Source: Microcoleus sp. FACHB-831 (lineage in GTDB: Bacteria; Cyanobacteriota; Cyanobacteriia; Cyanobacteriales; FACHB-T130). Taken from it: a DNA stretch of 64,000 nt. This document shows, piece after piece, positions 7,928 through 17,484 of this stretch. The notes below the pieces were generated by a model. The model was given only the letters and a program-made list of their open reading frames with translations, was not told the origin of the DNA and ran no database searches. The stretch lies in assembly GCF_014695585.1 (NCBI RefSeq), contig NZ_JACJON010000035.1:1-64000 (forward strand), read 5' to 3'. Both the position numbers and the translations under genes were made by a program. The first letter of the stretch is position 1, and the number at the start of each line of letters is the position of its first letter.

Positions 7928-8683
7928 ATGGAAAGAGAGATTATGACCGGGAATAACGAGCTGTGGCGACCTGGAAATGAAAATTTGGCCTTATCCAGAG
8001 ATGATGTCCATGTTTGGCGTGCTTCGCTAGACCAAGCGCCATCTAGGGTGGATTATCTGGCGCAAACGCTTTCTAGAGACGAGCGATCGCGAGCGGATCG
8101 TTTTTACTTCGAGAAAGACAAAAAGCGGTTTATTGTCGGGCGCGGGCTACTTAGGACAATATTGGGGTACTACTTAGATATTCAGCCTCATCACGTAAAG
8201 TTTAGTTATGGCTCAAAGGGTAAGCCAGCGCTGGAGGTAGGAGACGAGGGTTGTAGGCTGGAGTTTAACTTGTCCCACTCCCAGGGAATGGCTATATATG
8301 CGATCGCGCGCGATCGCAAGATTGGTATTGACATCGAACACAAGCGTACAATTACTGAAGTCGATCAGCTTGCCAAAAACTTCTTTTCTGCGCGAGAGAA
8401 CACTATATTAAGCGGACTCTCTCCCAGCCAGAAGCAAGAGATGTTTTTCCATTGCTGGACTAGCAAAGAAGCCTATCTCAAAGCAATCGGGGAAGGCTTG
8501 ACTAAACCGCTAGATGAGATTGAAGTCAGCTTGGCGATCGGGGAACCACCGAAGTTACTTAGCATTGCAGGCGATCCGCAGGAAGCACAGCGCTGGTGTC
8601 TCCATTCCTTGACACCCGCCGCCGACTATGTAGCGACTCTTGCAGTTGAAGGACACGGTTGGCGTCTCTCTTGCTGGGAGTAA
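7928..8683 (+). CDS. Sfp-type 4'-phosphopantetheinyl transferase (HetI-like)
   Basis: 251 residues. The Mg/CoA-binding motif GIDIEHKR and the second motif WTSKEAYLKAIGEGL are both intact, as is the N-terminal RFYFEKDKKRFIVGRGLLR region of Sfp-type enzymes. It transfers phosphopantetheine from CoA to carrier proteins of fatty acid, polyketide or peptide synthesis; in cyanobacteria the single Sfp-type enzyme (HetI family) usually serves all of them. ATG at 7928 is used; an in-frame ATG eight codons later (MTGNNELW) is a possible alternative. The next gene is convergent with only 7 bp between stops. Confidence 0.92.
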   Translation: MEREIMTGNNELWRPGNENLALSRDDVHVWRASLDQAPSRVDYLAQTLSRDERSRADRFYFEKDKKRFIVGRGLLRTILGYYLDIQPHHVKFSYGSKGKPALEVGDEGCRLEFNLSHSQGMAIYAIARDRKIGIDIEHKRTITEVDQLAKNFFSARENTILSGLSPSQKQEMFFHCWTSKEAYLKAIGEGLTKPLDEIEVSLAIGEPPKLLSIAGDPQEAQRWCLHSLTPAADYVATLAVEGHGWRLSCWE

Positions 8684-8690
8684 ATTAGCC

Positions 8691-9185
8691 CTAAGTGCCT
8701 AATTCAATCAGCATTTCCGTACTGCTTAGGCGAAAACCGCAGGATGCAAACAACCGCCTCGCCGCATCGTTGGGAGCAGCAGTATCGAGCCGAATTTGCT
8801 TAACTCCCTTTTGGCTAAAACTATCAACAGCCATCATCACCATCTGGCGTGCAATTCCGGCGTGGCGATATTCCGGCTCCACCCATAAGTCGTGAATAAA
8901 AGCGAATTCTGCTAGACGATAAATTGGGATTTCACGCTCGATAGTCGCCACCAGAAACCCAACCAGTTGAGCAGGTTGGGTTGGCGTAGCAGCTTCAGAC
9001 TCAGCTACCAGGAACACGCTGCGATCGCTAGTCGCCACTTTACTCAACCACCGTTGATAACCCAACTCCGGATTTGCTAAAAATCCATACTTAGCCGAAT
9101 CCCACAATTCGTGCAAAGCGCAAATCGCCGCAACCATCGGTAGAACTGCGGGTACATCAACTGGTGTGGCAGGGCGGATAATCAT
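8691..9185 (-). CDS. GNAT family N-acetyltransferase
   Basis: 164 residues. The acetyl-CoA-binding motif A is visible as HDLWVEPEYRHAGIARQMV around 104-122, and the ending has the usual helix-strand pattern ARRLFASCGFRLSSTEMLIEL. Opening MIIRPATPVDVPAVLPMV is typical for stand-alone GNAT acetyltransferases. The acceptor could be an amine, amino acid or protein side chain; nothing in the context points to one. It is convergent with the phosphopantetheinyl transferase gene. Confidence 0.88.
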   Translation of the reverse strand: MIIRPATPVDVPAVLPMVAAICALHELWDSAKYGFLANPELGYQRWLSKVATSDRSVFLVAESEAATPTQPAQLVGFLVATIEREIPIYRLAEFAFIHDLWVEPEYRHAGIARQMVMMAVDSFSQKGVKQIRLDTAAPNDAARRLFASCGFRLSSTEMLIELGT

Positions 9186-9210
9186 GTCATACCATTTTGG
9201 ATTTTAGTCT

Positions 9211-9236
9211 CGTTCCCAGGCTCTGCCTGGGAATGC
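9211..9236. repeat. Dispersed palindrome, CGTTCCCAGGC type
   Basis: CGTTCCCAGG, a short centre and CCTGGGAATG form an imperfect inverted repeat just upstream of the GNAT gene start. The same unit recurs at 11401-11580 and 17451-17473, so it is a dispersed element in this genome. Confidence 0.8.
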
Positions 9237-9468
9237 GGATTTTGGATTGTAAAACCCAAGCCGGATGGCAGATTTGCGGGATTTTAACTGTTGCAAGCAT
9301 AAAGCATATATGGTGTCGGTTCAAGCGCAACGGCTCTCTTTGACAGCATAAATACTCCCTATGGCAGGTCTACTTAACGAAAAGTAACTATATTCTGGGA
9401 AAGGTTATGTAAACCCCCACGATAAGCCGACTTGTACCCGAATAAAGCGGCAAATACCTAAATATAAC

Positions 9469-9496
9469 AACCCGTTTTCTTGTAAGAAAGCGGGTT
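9469..9496. promoter_or_regulatory. Leader hairpin upstream of treZ
   Basis: AACCCGTTTTCTT pairs with AAGAAAGCGGGTT (one G-T pair) around a minimal loop, ending 41 nt before the treZ GTG. It may be a dispersed repeat, or a leader structure affecting treZ expression. Confidence 0.45.
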
Positions 9497-9537
9497 GAGA
9501 GGAACCGAGATATTAATACAGAGCGAGGCGAATTAAG

Positions 9538-11367
9538 GTGAGAATTGGCGCTTATTACTTGGGCAACGGAAATTGTGAATTTACCGTTTGGGCACCCACT
9601 CTCCAAGAGGTAGCTGTAAAAATCGTTTCTCCTAAAGAACACCTGATTCCGATGGAAAAGGATGAATGGGGATACTGGAAAGCAACAGCATCGGGCATCG
9701 AACCAGGAACGCATTACTATTACAAACTAGAAGAAAACAAGGAAAGACCAGATCCCGCATCGAAATATCAACCCAAGGGAGTGCATGGCCCTTCTGAGGT
9801 AATTGATAATAGCACTTTTGCTTGGAATGACGCTGATTGGTCGGGCGTTCCTTTAGATGAATGGATTATTTATGAATTGCACGTTGGTACTTTCACGCCT
9901 GAAGGTACATTTGAGGCAATGATTCCCCGGCTGAGTACATTACGCGATTTGGGAGTTAATGCAATTGAGATTATGCCAATTGGACAATTTCCAGGCGATC
10001 GCAACTGGGGATATGATGGCGTTTATCCCTTTGCCGTACAAGATTCCTACGGTGGCCCGGAAGGATTTAAAAAACTCGTCGATGCGTGTCACCAACACGG
10101 TATTTCAGTAATTCTCGATGTAGTTTACAACCACCTCGGCCCCGAAGGAAATTACTTTAGAGACTTTTCCCCCTACTACTTCAATGCCAGATATTTTGGC
10201 GAGTGGGGAGACGCTATGAACTTCGATCATGATTACAGCTACGGCGTGCGTAATTTCTGTTTAGAAAACGCTGTTTGTTTTTTCCAAGAATATCACATTG
10301 ATGCCCTGAGATTAGATGCAATCCAGGGCATTTACGACTTGGGTGCTAAACACTTTTTGCAGGAACTAGCAGACACAATTCACCACCTTTCCCAAGAGCA
10401 AGGACGCAAACTTTACATAACAGCCGAAAGCGATTTAAACGATGTCCGAGTCATTCGACCCAAAGAAGTGGGTGGCTGCGGAATAGATGCCCAGTGGAAC
10501 GACGATTTTCATCATTCAGTACACACCTTACTCACGGGTGAAGACGACAGGTATTACTCGGATTTTGGCAAGTTAGAACAACTAGAAAAATCATACCGAG
10601 AAGGGTTTGTTTATTCCGGGCAGTTTGCACCTAATAGAAAGCGACATCATGGGAGCGATTCTACACAAGAACCCGGCTATCGATTTATTGTATTTACCCA
10701 AACTCACGACCAAATAGGAAATCGTGTTTTAGCAGAAAGAATAGCTAAACTTGTTTCCCTAGAAGGATTGAAACTAGGAGCAGGTGCAGTCTTCCTCTCT
10801 GCGTTTATTCCGTTTCTGTTTATGGGTGAAGAATACGGGGAAGACGCCCCATTCTTCTACTTTATCAGTCACTCAGATAAGGAGTTGATTGAAATTATCC
10901 GCAAGAGCAAGCAAGAAGAGTTTAAAGCATTTGCAGGACGAGGTGAGGCGCCAGATCCACAGAGTCCTGACACCTTCAACAAGTGCAAACTCAAATGGGA
11001 ACAGCGAAACGAAGGTAAACACAAAGTTTTGTGGGAATTTTATCAGCAGTTAATTCAGTTCCGGCGGACGCTTCCTGCTTTGAAAGAGCTAGACAAAAAA
11101 CGTCTAGAGGTGTCCAGCGTTGAAGCAGATAAAATATTGTTTCTCCGTAGATGGAACGAGGGTAGCCAGATATTCAGCGTTATGAACTTCAATCAGAAAG
11201 ATGTTACATTTACGGCTAATGTGCCTAGTGGCAACTGGCGAAAGATTTTAGATTCTGCTGATACTAAGTGGATGGGTTCTGGCTCCACATTGCCTGAAAG
11301 TTTGGAACCGGGTAAGGAATTGACAATCAAACCCCAGAGTTTTGCACTCTACGAAATAGCAGGATGA
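9538..11367 (+). CDS. treZ: Malto-oligosyltrehalose trehalohydrolase
   Basis: 609 residues, the usual TreZ length. It releases free trehalose from the maltooligosyl-trehalose made by TreY. An N-terminal beta domain (CEFTVWAPTLQEVAVKI) precedes the GH13 barrel. The catalytic set is complete: nucleophile Asp260 in LRLDAIQG, acid Glu297 in ITAESD, and Asp391 in TQTHDQIGNR. MPIGQFPGDRNWGYDGV is typical of the family. The start is GTG, chosen because the protein begins directly with the family's first strand; no ATG lies near. treY follows 250 bp downstream, after a block of palindromic repeats. Confidence 0.97.
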   Translation: MRIGAYYLGNGNCEFTVWAPTLQEVAVKIVSPKEHLIPMEKDEWGYWKATASGIEPGTHYYYKLEENKERPDPASKYQPKGVHGPSEVIDNSTFAWNDADWSGVPLDEWIIYELHVGTFTPEGTFEAMIPRLSTLRDLGVNAIEIMPIGQFPGDRNWGYDGVYPFAVQDSYGGPEGFKKLVDACHQHGISVILDVVYNHLGPEGNYFRDFSPYYFNARYFGEWGDAMNFDHDYSYGVRNFCLENAVCFFQEYHIDALRLDAIQGIYDLGAKHFLQELADTIHHLSQEQGRKLYITAESDLNDVRVIRPKEVGGCGIDAQWNDDFHHSVHTLLTGEDDRYYSDFGKLEQLEKSYREGFVYSGQFAPNRKRHHGSDSTQEPGYRFIVFTQTHDQIGNRVLAERIAKLVSLEGLKLGAGAVFLSAFIPFLFMGEEYGEDAPFFYFISHSDKELIEIIRKSKQEEFKAFAGRGEAPDPQSPDTFNKCKLKWEQRNEGKHKVLWEFYQQLIQFRRTLPALKELDKKRLEVSSVEADKILFLRRWNEGSQIFSVMNFNQKDVTFTANVPSGNWRKILDSADTKWMGSGSTLPESLEPGKELTIKPQSFALYEIAG

Positions 11368-11400
11368 TAAACGAAGAACCGAGGCAGCAGCCCCGATCTT

Positions 11401-11580
11401 CTCGTTCCCAGGCTGGAGCCTGGGAACGCCTGCCGAGAGGGCTGCTGCCTCGTTGTTTGGAGAGGCTCTGCCTCTATGAATGCATTCCCTAGCAGAGCCT
11501 GGGAACGAGAGTGAGAGCCTGGGAACGAGAGTCAAGAGCCTGGGAGCAAGAGTCAAGAGCCTGGGAACGAGAGTCAAGAG
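11401..11580. repeat. GTTCCCAGGC palindrome followed by 21-bp tandem copies
   Basis: The segment 11403-11428 is a full palindrome (CGTTCCCAGGC..GCCTGGGAACG). From 11495 the half-unit GAGCCTGGGAACGAGAGTCA repeats about four times at 20-21 bp spacing, one copy mutated to GGGAGCAAG. It fills the gap between treZ and treY and could form alternative hairpins in the shared transcript. Confidence 0.9.
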
Positions 11581-11617
11581 TAAGATTAAAAGATTAATTA
11601 GGAGTGAAAATTAGATC

Positions 11618-14419
11618 ATGCGTATTCCCAAAGCAACATATAGAATTCAGTTCAATTCTGCTTTTCCCTTTGAAGCGGCGCAAAAAATTATTGCTTATCT
11701 GGCTGAATTAGGTATTTCAGATATCTATGCTTCACCTATTTTTAAAGCTAGAGCAGGAAGCACTCACGGCTATGATGTAGTTGACTCCAATCAACTTAAC
11801 CCCGAACTGGGTACAGAAGAAAACTATGAAGCATTGGTAAGCGAAGTTAAGAAGCATGACATGGGATGGGTACAGGATATTGTTCCCAACCACATGGCTT
11901 ACGATAGCGAAAATTTGCTATTGATGGACGTGCTAGAAAATGGCCCTAATTCCGAGTCGTTTGACTATTTCGACATTGACTGGAATCACCCTTATGAAGC
12001 TATCAGAGGGCGGGTGCTTGCCCCTATGTTGGGAAATTATTATGGTGATTGTTTAGAAAATGGCGATATTCAATTAAAGTATGACGAAAATGGGCTGAGT
12101 GTCAATTATTTTGGTCTAACACTTCCTGTAAAAATAGAATCTTACGCTCGGTTCATAACTTATAATTTGGGCAAGCTAAATAGGGCATTGGGAAGACATA
12201 ATCCCGACTTTGTAAAGCTTTTGGGTATTCTTTATCTGCTTAAAAATACTTCTGATGAATCAAAAGGCAAGGAACGATACGACCAGATTGCCTTTGTCAA
12301 AGGACTGCTTTGGGAACTATACAACCAAAATCCAGAAATTAAGGAATTTATCGATAGCAATATACAGTTTTTCAATGGAGAGAAAGGCAATCCAGAGAGT
12401 TTTAATCCTCTAGATAGCTTACTTTCTGAACAGTTTTATCGGCTTTCGTTCTGGAAAGTGGGCGCTGAAGAACTTAACTACAGGAGGTTTTTTACCGTCA
12501 ATGAATTGATTTCTGTCAAAGTTGAAGAAATCAAAGTTTTTCACAAAACTCACGCTTTGATCGCTCAGTTGGTTGAGTCTGGCAAGATAACTGGATTAAG
12601 AATCGATCATATTGACGGACTCTACGATCCAACACAATATCTGGAAAGACTCAGGGAGAAAACAGCAGATGTCTACCTTACAGTAGAGAAAATACTGGAA
12701 CATAAAGAAGACTTGCCGGAATATTGGCCAATTGAGGGAACAAGCGGCTATGACTTTTTAAATTACGTTAACGGCGTCTTCTGTAAGAGTGAAAGCGAGG
12801 AGCCGTTGACTGAGATTTACTCGCGGTTGACAGGTTTTAAAGATTCCTACGAGCAGCTTTTTATAGAGAAGAAAAGGCTAATTGTAGAAAAGAATATGGC
12901 GGGAGATGTAGACAATCTCGCTCACTTGCTGAAAAGAGTATCGGGTTATTCAAGAGTAGGTAGCGATTTTACTCAGCATGGTCTTCAAAGAGCATTATCC
13001 GAGGTGCTGATAGTTTTCCCAGTTTATCGAACATACATAAATCAAGACGGGTTGAGGGAATCGGATCGGTTTTATGTGAAGGAAGCGATCGCTAAGGCTA
13101 AGGAGCAAGTCCCCCTGCTGTTAAAAGAGCTTAATTACATCGAAAAATTACTGTTGCTGGAAGAGGAAGAGTCTTTAAAACCAGAACAAAAAGAGTTACA
13201 GCGTCACTTCGTAATGAGGCTTCAGCAGCTAACTGGCCCGCTGACGGCAAAAGGAATTGAAGACACTCTTTTATATGTGTATAACCGCCTTTTATCGCTG
13301 AATGAAGTGGGTGGAAATCCCAGCCAATTTGGTGTTACAGTTGCAGACTTTCACGAGTTCAACAAAAAGCAACAAGAACTCTGGACTCATAAAATGAATG
13401 CAACTGCAACGCACGACACTAAGCGCGGTGAAGATGCCAGAGCAAGAATTAATGTCATTTCAGAAATTCCAGAGGAGTGGGAAAACCAGGTAAAGCTTTG
13501 GAGCGAAATTAACAACTCTAAAAAAGTCAAAGATAAGCGCCGGACTATTCCCTCAAAGAATGACGAATACTTCTTTTACCAAACCCTAATTGGTTCATTG
13601 CCATTTGCTGAAAGCGAGTATGCGGAATTTGTGGAACGGGTTAAAGACTATGTAATTAAGGCTGTACGAGAGGCGAAAGTTCACACGGCTTGGCTCAGAC
13701 CTGATTCCGATTATGAAAATGGTTTTATTGCCTTTGTTGAGGACGCGCTAAAGCCTGGGGAAGATAATGAATTTATGAAGGCATTTCTGCCTTTTCAGAA
13801 GTTGGTGGCTGAATATGGAATATTCAACTCGCTGTCACAAACTCTGTTAAAGAGTACGTCTCCTGGCGTGCCTGATTTTTATCAGGGTACGGAGTTATGG
13901 GAGCTGAGTATGGTAGACCCGGATAATCGCCGTCCGGTTGACTTTGAGCAACGGTTAGGGTTTCTAAAAGATATCAAAGAAAAAGCACAGAAAGATGTGT
14001 TGAAGCTGATTGATGAATTGTTGGCATCTTCGGAAGATGGAAGAGTTAAACTTTTCCTAACAACGAAAATTCTTGAGTCGAGAAATAAGAATCTAGAAGT
14101 TTTCCAGAATGGGGATTATTTACCCCTTGAGGTGGTTGGAAAGTTTAAAGATCATATCGTTGCTTTTGCGAGAAAGTATGAGAATAAGGTAGCTATTACC
14201 GTTGCTCCACGATTGCTAACAAGCTTGGTGGGACAAGGAGAATATCCCCTTGGCGAACAGGTGTGGCATGATACTCAATTAAAGTTACCGCAGGAAATGC
14301 CTTCGGGTTGGCTAGATGCGATCGCTTCTCAAGCGATTCAAGCTAATGGAACCCTTCTGGTAGGTGAAGCTTTGAAATATTTTCCTGTTGCTTTACTAAT
14401 TGGTCAAATCAATAGCTAA
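11618..14419 (+). CDS. treY: Malto-oligosyltrehalose synthase
   Basis: 933 residues, full family length. It converts the reducing end of malto-oligosaccharides or glycogen chains into a trehalose unit. It opens with the family-typical RIPKATYRIQFNSAFPF; the barrel motifs are DIYASPIFKARAGSTHGYD, IVPNHMA, and the nucleophile region GLRIDHIDGLYDP with Asp330. ATHDTKRGEDARARINV and the late SPGVPDFYQGTELWE segments are classic TreY. AGGAG lies somewhat far (about 13 nt) before ATG. It follows treZ and precedes a methyltransferase and trehalase on the same strand, forming a trehalose turnover cluster. Confidence 0.97.
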   Translation: MRIPKATYRIQFNSAFPFEAAQKIIAYLAELGISDIYASPIFKARAGSTHGYDVVDSNQLNPELGTEENYEALVSEVKKHDMGWVQDIVPNHMAYDSENLLLMDVLENGPNSESFDYFDIDWNHPYEAIRGRVLAPMLGNYYGDCLENGDIQLKYDENGLSVNYFGLTLPVKIESYARFITYNLGKLNRALGRHNPDFVKLLGILYLLKNTSDESKGKERYDQIAFVKGLLWELYNQNPEIKEFIDSNIQFFNGEKGNPESFNPLDSLLSEQFYRLSFWKVGAEELNYRRFFTVNELISVKVEEIKVFHKTHALIAQLVESGKITGLRIDHIDGLYDPTQYLERLREKTADVYLTVEKILEHKEDLPEYWPIEGTSGYDFLNYVNGVFCKSESEEPLTEIYSRLTGFKDSYEQLFIEKKRLIVEKNMAGDVDNLAHLLKRVSGYSRVGSDFTQHGLQRALSEVLIVFPVYRTYINQDGLRESDRFYVKEAIAKAKEQVPLLLKELNYIEKLLLLEEEESLKPEQKELQRHFVMRLQQLTGPLTAKGIEDTLLYVYNRLLSLNEVGGNPSQFGVTVADFHEFNKKQQELWTHKMNATATHDTKRGEDARARINVISEIPEEWENQVKLWSEINNSKKVKDKRRTIPSKNDEYFFYQTLIGSLPFAESEYAEFVERVKDYVIKAVREAKVHTAWLRPDSDYENGFIAFVEDALKPGEDNEFMKAFLPFQKLVAEYGIFNSLSQTLLKSTSPGVPDFYQGTELWELSMVDPDNRRPVDFEQRLGFLKDIKEKAQKDVLKLIDELLASSEDGRVKLFLTTKILESRNKNLEVFQNGDYLPLEVVGKFKDHIVAFARKYENKVAITVAPRLLTSLVGQGEYPLGEQVWHDTQLKLPQEMPSGWLDAIASQAIQANGTLLVGEALKYFPVALLIGQINS

Positions 14420-14519
14420 ATATCGCGATTTGCACGCTTCAACGATGAAATTTTTGGCTCATGCTCATACATTAGCTTAATTGTGGGCAGTGCCAGGCTA
14501 ATTATTAGGAAAAACTGAA

Positions 14520-15350
14520 ATGCTTGACGAGGAAGGTATCAACGAATTTAAACAGCAGATGCTTGTTGACTTCAATTCGAGAACTAATTACGACAACAAA
14601 GGGTCTTTCCACCCTCGTGTTGCTAATCGGTTGATTGAACTAGCTCCGCTGCAAAGCGGACAGAAAGTTCTCGATGTTGCAACTGGTACTGGTAATGTAG
14701 CGATCGCTGCTGCTAAAATCGTTGGTTCTTCAGGTCAAGTAATTGGAGTTGACATTGCTAGCGGGATGCTAAACCAAGCTAAACAAAAGATTGAGGCGGC
14801 AGGTTTAAATAATATCGAACTAATGGAAGCAGATGTAGAGCATTTAAGTTTCAGCGATCGCTGTTTCGATGCAATTATCTGTTCTTTGGCAATTTGTTAC
14901 TTAACCGATATTCCTGCTGCTTTACGTCAATGGTATCGCTGGCTCAAAACGGATGGATTTGTGGCGTTTAATTGTTGGGCTGAAACAGCTTTTACGCCGT
15001 CTGTTTTGTTTAGAGCAGTTGCTCAAAGGTATGGCATAAAAGTTCCAAATCCTAACGAACCGCTGGGCACGATTGACAGGTGCGACAAGCTATTAAAGGA
15101 GGCAGGATTTACAGACATTGATATAAAAACCGAGCAGTTTGGCTGGTATTACACGCCGGACGCTAGCTATGCTGAAGGCTTGTGGAACATAAACTCTAAG
15201 AACCCCTTCGGTTTTCAGATAAATCAACTATCGCCGGAAAAATTAGAACAATGCAAGGCTGAATACTTCGCACACCTAGAGATAGAGCCAACAACAGAAC
15301 AAGGAAATTGGTGTGATGCTACAGCATTTTTTGTATTAGCTAGGAAGTAA
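14520..15350 (+). CDS. Class I SAM-dependent methyltransferase (UbiE-like)
   Basis: 276 residues. SAM-binding motif I is VLDVATGTGNVAIAAA and motif II IGVDIASGMLNQA, followed by IELMEADVEHLSFSDRCFDAIICS. The C-terminal half is variable, as in small-molecule methyltransferases. The substrate is unknown. AGGA lies 9 nt before ATG. It lies between treY (100 bp upstream) and the trehalase gene (45 bp downstream) on the same strand, so it is probably co-transcribed with trehalose genes although no methylation step belongs to that pathway. Confidence 0.9.
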   Translation: MLDEEGINEFKQQMLVDFNSRTNYDNKGSFHPRVANRLIELAPLQSGQKVLDVATGTGNVAIAAAKIVGSSGQVIGVDIASGMLNQAKQKIEAAGLNNIELMEADVEHLSFSDRCFDAIICSLAICYLTDIPAALRQWYRWLKTDGFVAFNCWAETAFTPSVLFRAVAQRYGIKVPNPNEPLGTIDRCDKLLKEAGFTDIDIKTEQFGWYYTPDASYAEGLWNINSKNPFGFQINQLSPEKLEQCKAEYFAHLEIEPTTEQGNWCDATAFFVLARK

Positions 15351-15395
15351 TAGTTTTTAATTTTTTTGAAACGCTATAAATAATAAGGGCAAACC

Positions 15396-16922
15396 ATGAA
15401 AAATCCAATTTTAAAGCAAAATCAACTGTTCCCAGCACCAGACCAGATTAAGGCAGTAAGAGCTTACATCAAAGAAACTTGGCAGACACTTTCTCGCTCT
15501 CATAAGCATATTCTAGAATCTGCCCGCGACCCTAAAATCGATCATGCCCCAAGCAAGCCTTGGCCTATTTATATCTCGCCCAAGGAGGACGTAGAAGTAA
15601 TTAAAAAAAGCTTGGAAAAATCTATCAGCAAAGAGGAATTTGCTCAAATAGAAATTCGCGTTTTACCTGCCGAAGTAGAGCAAATTCAAGAGCATGGATT
15701 GCTCTACTTACCTCATGATTACGTGGTTCCGGGCGGTCGCTTTAATGAGATGTACGGCTGGGATAGTTATTTCATTCAATTGGGATTGTTACAAGATGGG
15801 GAATTGAATTTAGCGAAAAGTTTGGTGGATCAACTGCTATATGAAATCGAGCATTACGGAACGATTTTAAATGCAAATCGCACTTATTTGCTAACGCGAT
15901 CGCAACCCCCCCTATTAACGCCGATGATTTTGGCACTCTTTCAGCATACGCAGGATAAGGAATGGTTGCAATCTTTACTGCCAACGGTGGAAAGATTTTA
16001 TTACTACTGGACATTGCCCCCCCATCTCAATCAAGCAACGGGACTTTCGCGTTATTTTGCTTTGGGTGAAGGGCCAGCACCAGAAGTACTTATTTCTGAG
16101 CGAGATGAGCAGGGAAGAACTCATTACGATCGAGTTTTGGAGTATTATCGCCAGTTTGAAGTTGAGGATTATGATGTCAATTTGTATTATGACAGGGAGC
16201 AAGACGAGCTAACTAATTTGTTCTACAAAGGTGACAGAACAATGCGCGAATCGGGCTTCGATCCGTCTAACCGTTTTGGCCCCTTCAATGTAGATATTAT
16301 TCACTATGCGCCCGTTTGCTTGAACGTTTTACTGTATCAAATGGAGCAAGATATAGCGCAGATAAATGATATTTTCGGTTATGAAGCAGTTGCTAATCAG
16401 TGGCGCGATCGCGCTGCCTCCAGGCAAGAATTAATTAACCGCTTCCTCTGGGATGAAGAAGCAGGGCTTTACTTCGATTACAACTTCACAACTGGCGATC
16501 GCCGCCGCTATGAATTCGCTACCACATTTTATCCTCTGTGGGCGGGTATCGCATCAGTTGAACAAGCCCAGCGAGTTGTGCATAATTTGCCCGAATTTGA
16601 AGCACCAGGAGGATTGCTCACCAGCACCCGCGTTACCGGAAGCCAATGGGATGCCCCCTTTGGTTGGGCACCTTTACATTTATTTGCCGTCCAGGGATTG
16701 CATCGATATGGCTATCACCGAGAAGCTGAACGATTAGCAAGAAAATTTATATCTTTAGTAGTCCAAGAGTTTGAAAAATGCGGAGCGATTGTCGAAAAAT
16801 ACGACGTTTTTAATTGCTCTGCCGATGTTTCAGATGAGATTCAATTCGGCTACAGTTCCAACGAAATTGGTTTTGGTTGGACTAACGGAGTATTTCTGGA
16901 ACTATTAGCAACTCTGGAATAA
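15396..16922 (+). CDS. treH: Trehalase, glycoside hydrolase family 37
   Basis: 508 residues. Hydrolyses trehalose to two glucoses. Both family signatures are present: PGGRFNEMYGWDSYF from residue 112 and QWDAPFGWAPLH from residue 417, plus the ending EIGFGWTNGVFLELL. No signal peptide is seen, so it should be cytoplasmic, unlike periplasmic TreA of E. coli. AAGGGC precedes ATG. With treZ and treY in the same cluster the cell can make and destroy trehalose from glycogen; in Nostoc and Anabaena the same three genes sit together and the trehalase controls trehalose level. Confidence 0.95.
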   Translation: MKNPILKQNQLFPAPDQIKAVRAYIKETWQTLSRSHKHILESARDPKIDHAPSKPWPIYISPKEDVEVIKKSLEKSISKEEFAQIEIRVLPAEVEQIQEHGLLYLPHDYVVPGGRFNEMYGWDSYFIQLGLLQDGELNLAKSLVDQLLYEIEHYGTILNANRTYLLTRSQPPLLTPMILALFQHTQDKEWLQSLLPTVERFYYYWTLPPHLNQATGLSRYFALGEGPAPEVLISERDEQGRTHYDRVLEYYRQFEVEDYDVNLYYDREQDELTNLFYKGDRTMRESGFDPSNRFGPFNVDIIHYAPVCLNVLLYQMEQDIAQINDIFGYEAVANQWRDRAASRQELINRFLWDEEAGLYFDYNFTTGDRRRYEFATTFYPLWAGIASVEQAQRVVHNLPEFEAPGGLLTSTRVTGSQWDAPFGWAPLHLFAVQGLHRYGYHREAERLARKFISLVVQEFEKCGAIVEKYDVFNCSADVSDEIQFGYSSNEIGFGWTNGVFLELLATLE

Positions 16923-16939
16923 ATAGGGAATGCTCTGCA

Positions 16940-17410
16940 TTAACTCAACCTAGCCGTACATTCAAGAACCAACCTTTGGTTCTCTACAGAGTATGGCTGA
17001 ATTTCCAAAGCGCGTCGAAAAGCTTGTATAGCAGCGCGGTAATCTCCGAGTGCAGCATGGCATAAACCCATACCGTGCAATGCGCCAAAATGGATGGGAT
17101 TGAGTTTAATTACCATCTCACAATCGGCGATCGCTTCTTGGTAATACCCTTGAGTAAAATAAAGAACTGCTCGTCTATTCCAAGCTTCAGCAAAATCCGG
17201 CTGAGTGTCTATCAGTTCTGTGAGTAATTCTTCTGCTTGTGCAATCTCTCCTGCTTGGAGCATTACTTGGCTGCGCTGAAGAAGTTCAAACCCCACCACT
17301 CCCTTTTGTTGGAACCAGATACGCCATAGTTCCTCAGTTGCCCGTTGGCGGACAGCTTCAGCGGGGTTTTTTAGGGCTTCTAGTAATGCATTGATTGATG
17401 ATTTATCCAT
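16940..17410 (-). CDS. Tetratricopeptide-repeat protein
   Basis: 156 residues using the ATG at 17410 (MDKSSINALLEAL). A longer reading frame from 17509 would translate the palindrome at 17451-17473 and overlap the amylase stop, so it is rejected. The N-terminal part (ALKNPAEAVRQRATEELWRIWF) is a cyanobacterial lead-in. It is followed by about three TPR units: AEELLTELIDTQPDFAEAW, AIADCEMVIKLNPIHFGALHG and AIQAFRRALEIQPYSVENQ. TPRs bind partner proteins; the partner is unknown. It is just downstream of the amylase gene on the same strand and convergent with treH. Confidence 0.88.
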   Translation of the reverse strand: MDKSSINALLEALKNPAEAVRQRATEELWRIWFQQKGVVGFELLQRSQVMLQAGEIAQAEELLTELIDTQPDFAEAWNRRAVLYFTQGYYQEAIADCEMVIKLNPIHFGALHGMGLCHAALGDYRAAIQAFRRALEIQPYSVENQRLVLECTARLS

Positions 17411-17450
17411 AAATTTGCGATGTATAAAAGGGTAAATTCCACTTACTCTC

Positions 17451-17473
17451 GTTCCCAGGTAGAACCTGGGAAC
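17451..17473. repeat. GTTCCCAGGT palindrome between amylase and TPR genes
   Basis: GTTCCCAGGT, AGA, ACCTGGGAAC: a perfect 10-bp stem with a 3-nt centre. It is the same dispersed family as at 9211 and 11401, and sits between two minus-strand genes where it may act as terminator or processing site. Confidence 0.85.
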
Positions 17474-17484
17474 GAAAACGATAA

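Larger units (their letters stand above)
9186..9537. other. Gene-free stretch before treZ with two hairpins
   Basis: 352 bp without a credible gene. It contains the dispersed GTTCCCAGGC palindrome near 9211 and a second hairpin close to the treZ start, described separately. It must carry the treZ promoter; no convincing -10/-35 pair could be picked by eye. Confidence 0.6.
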
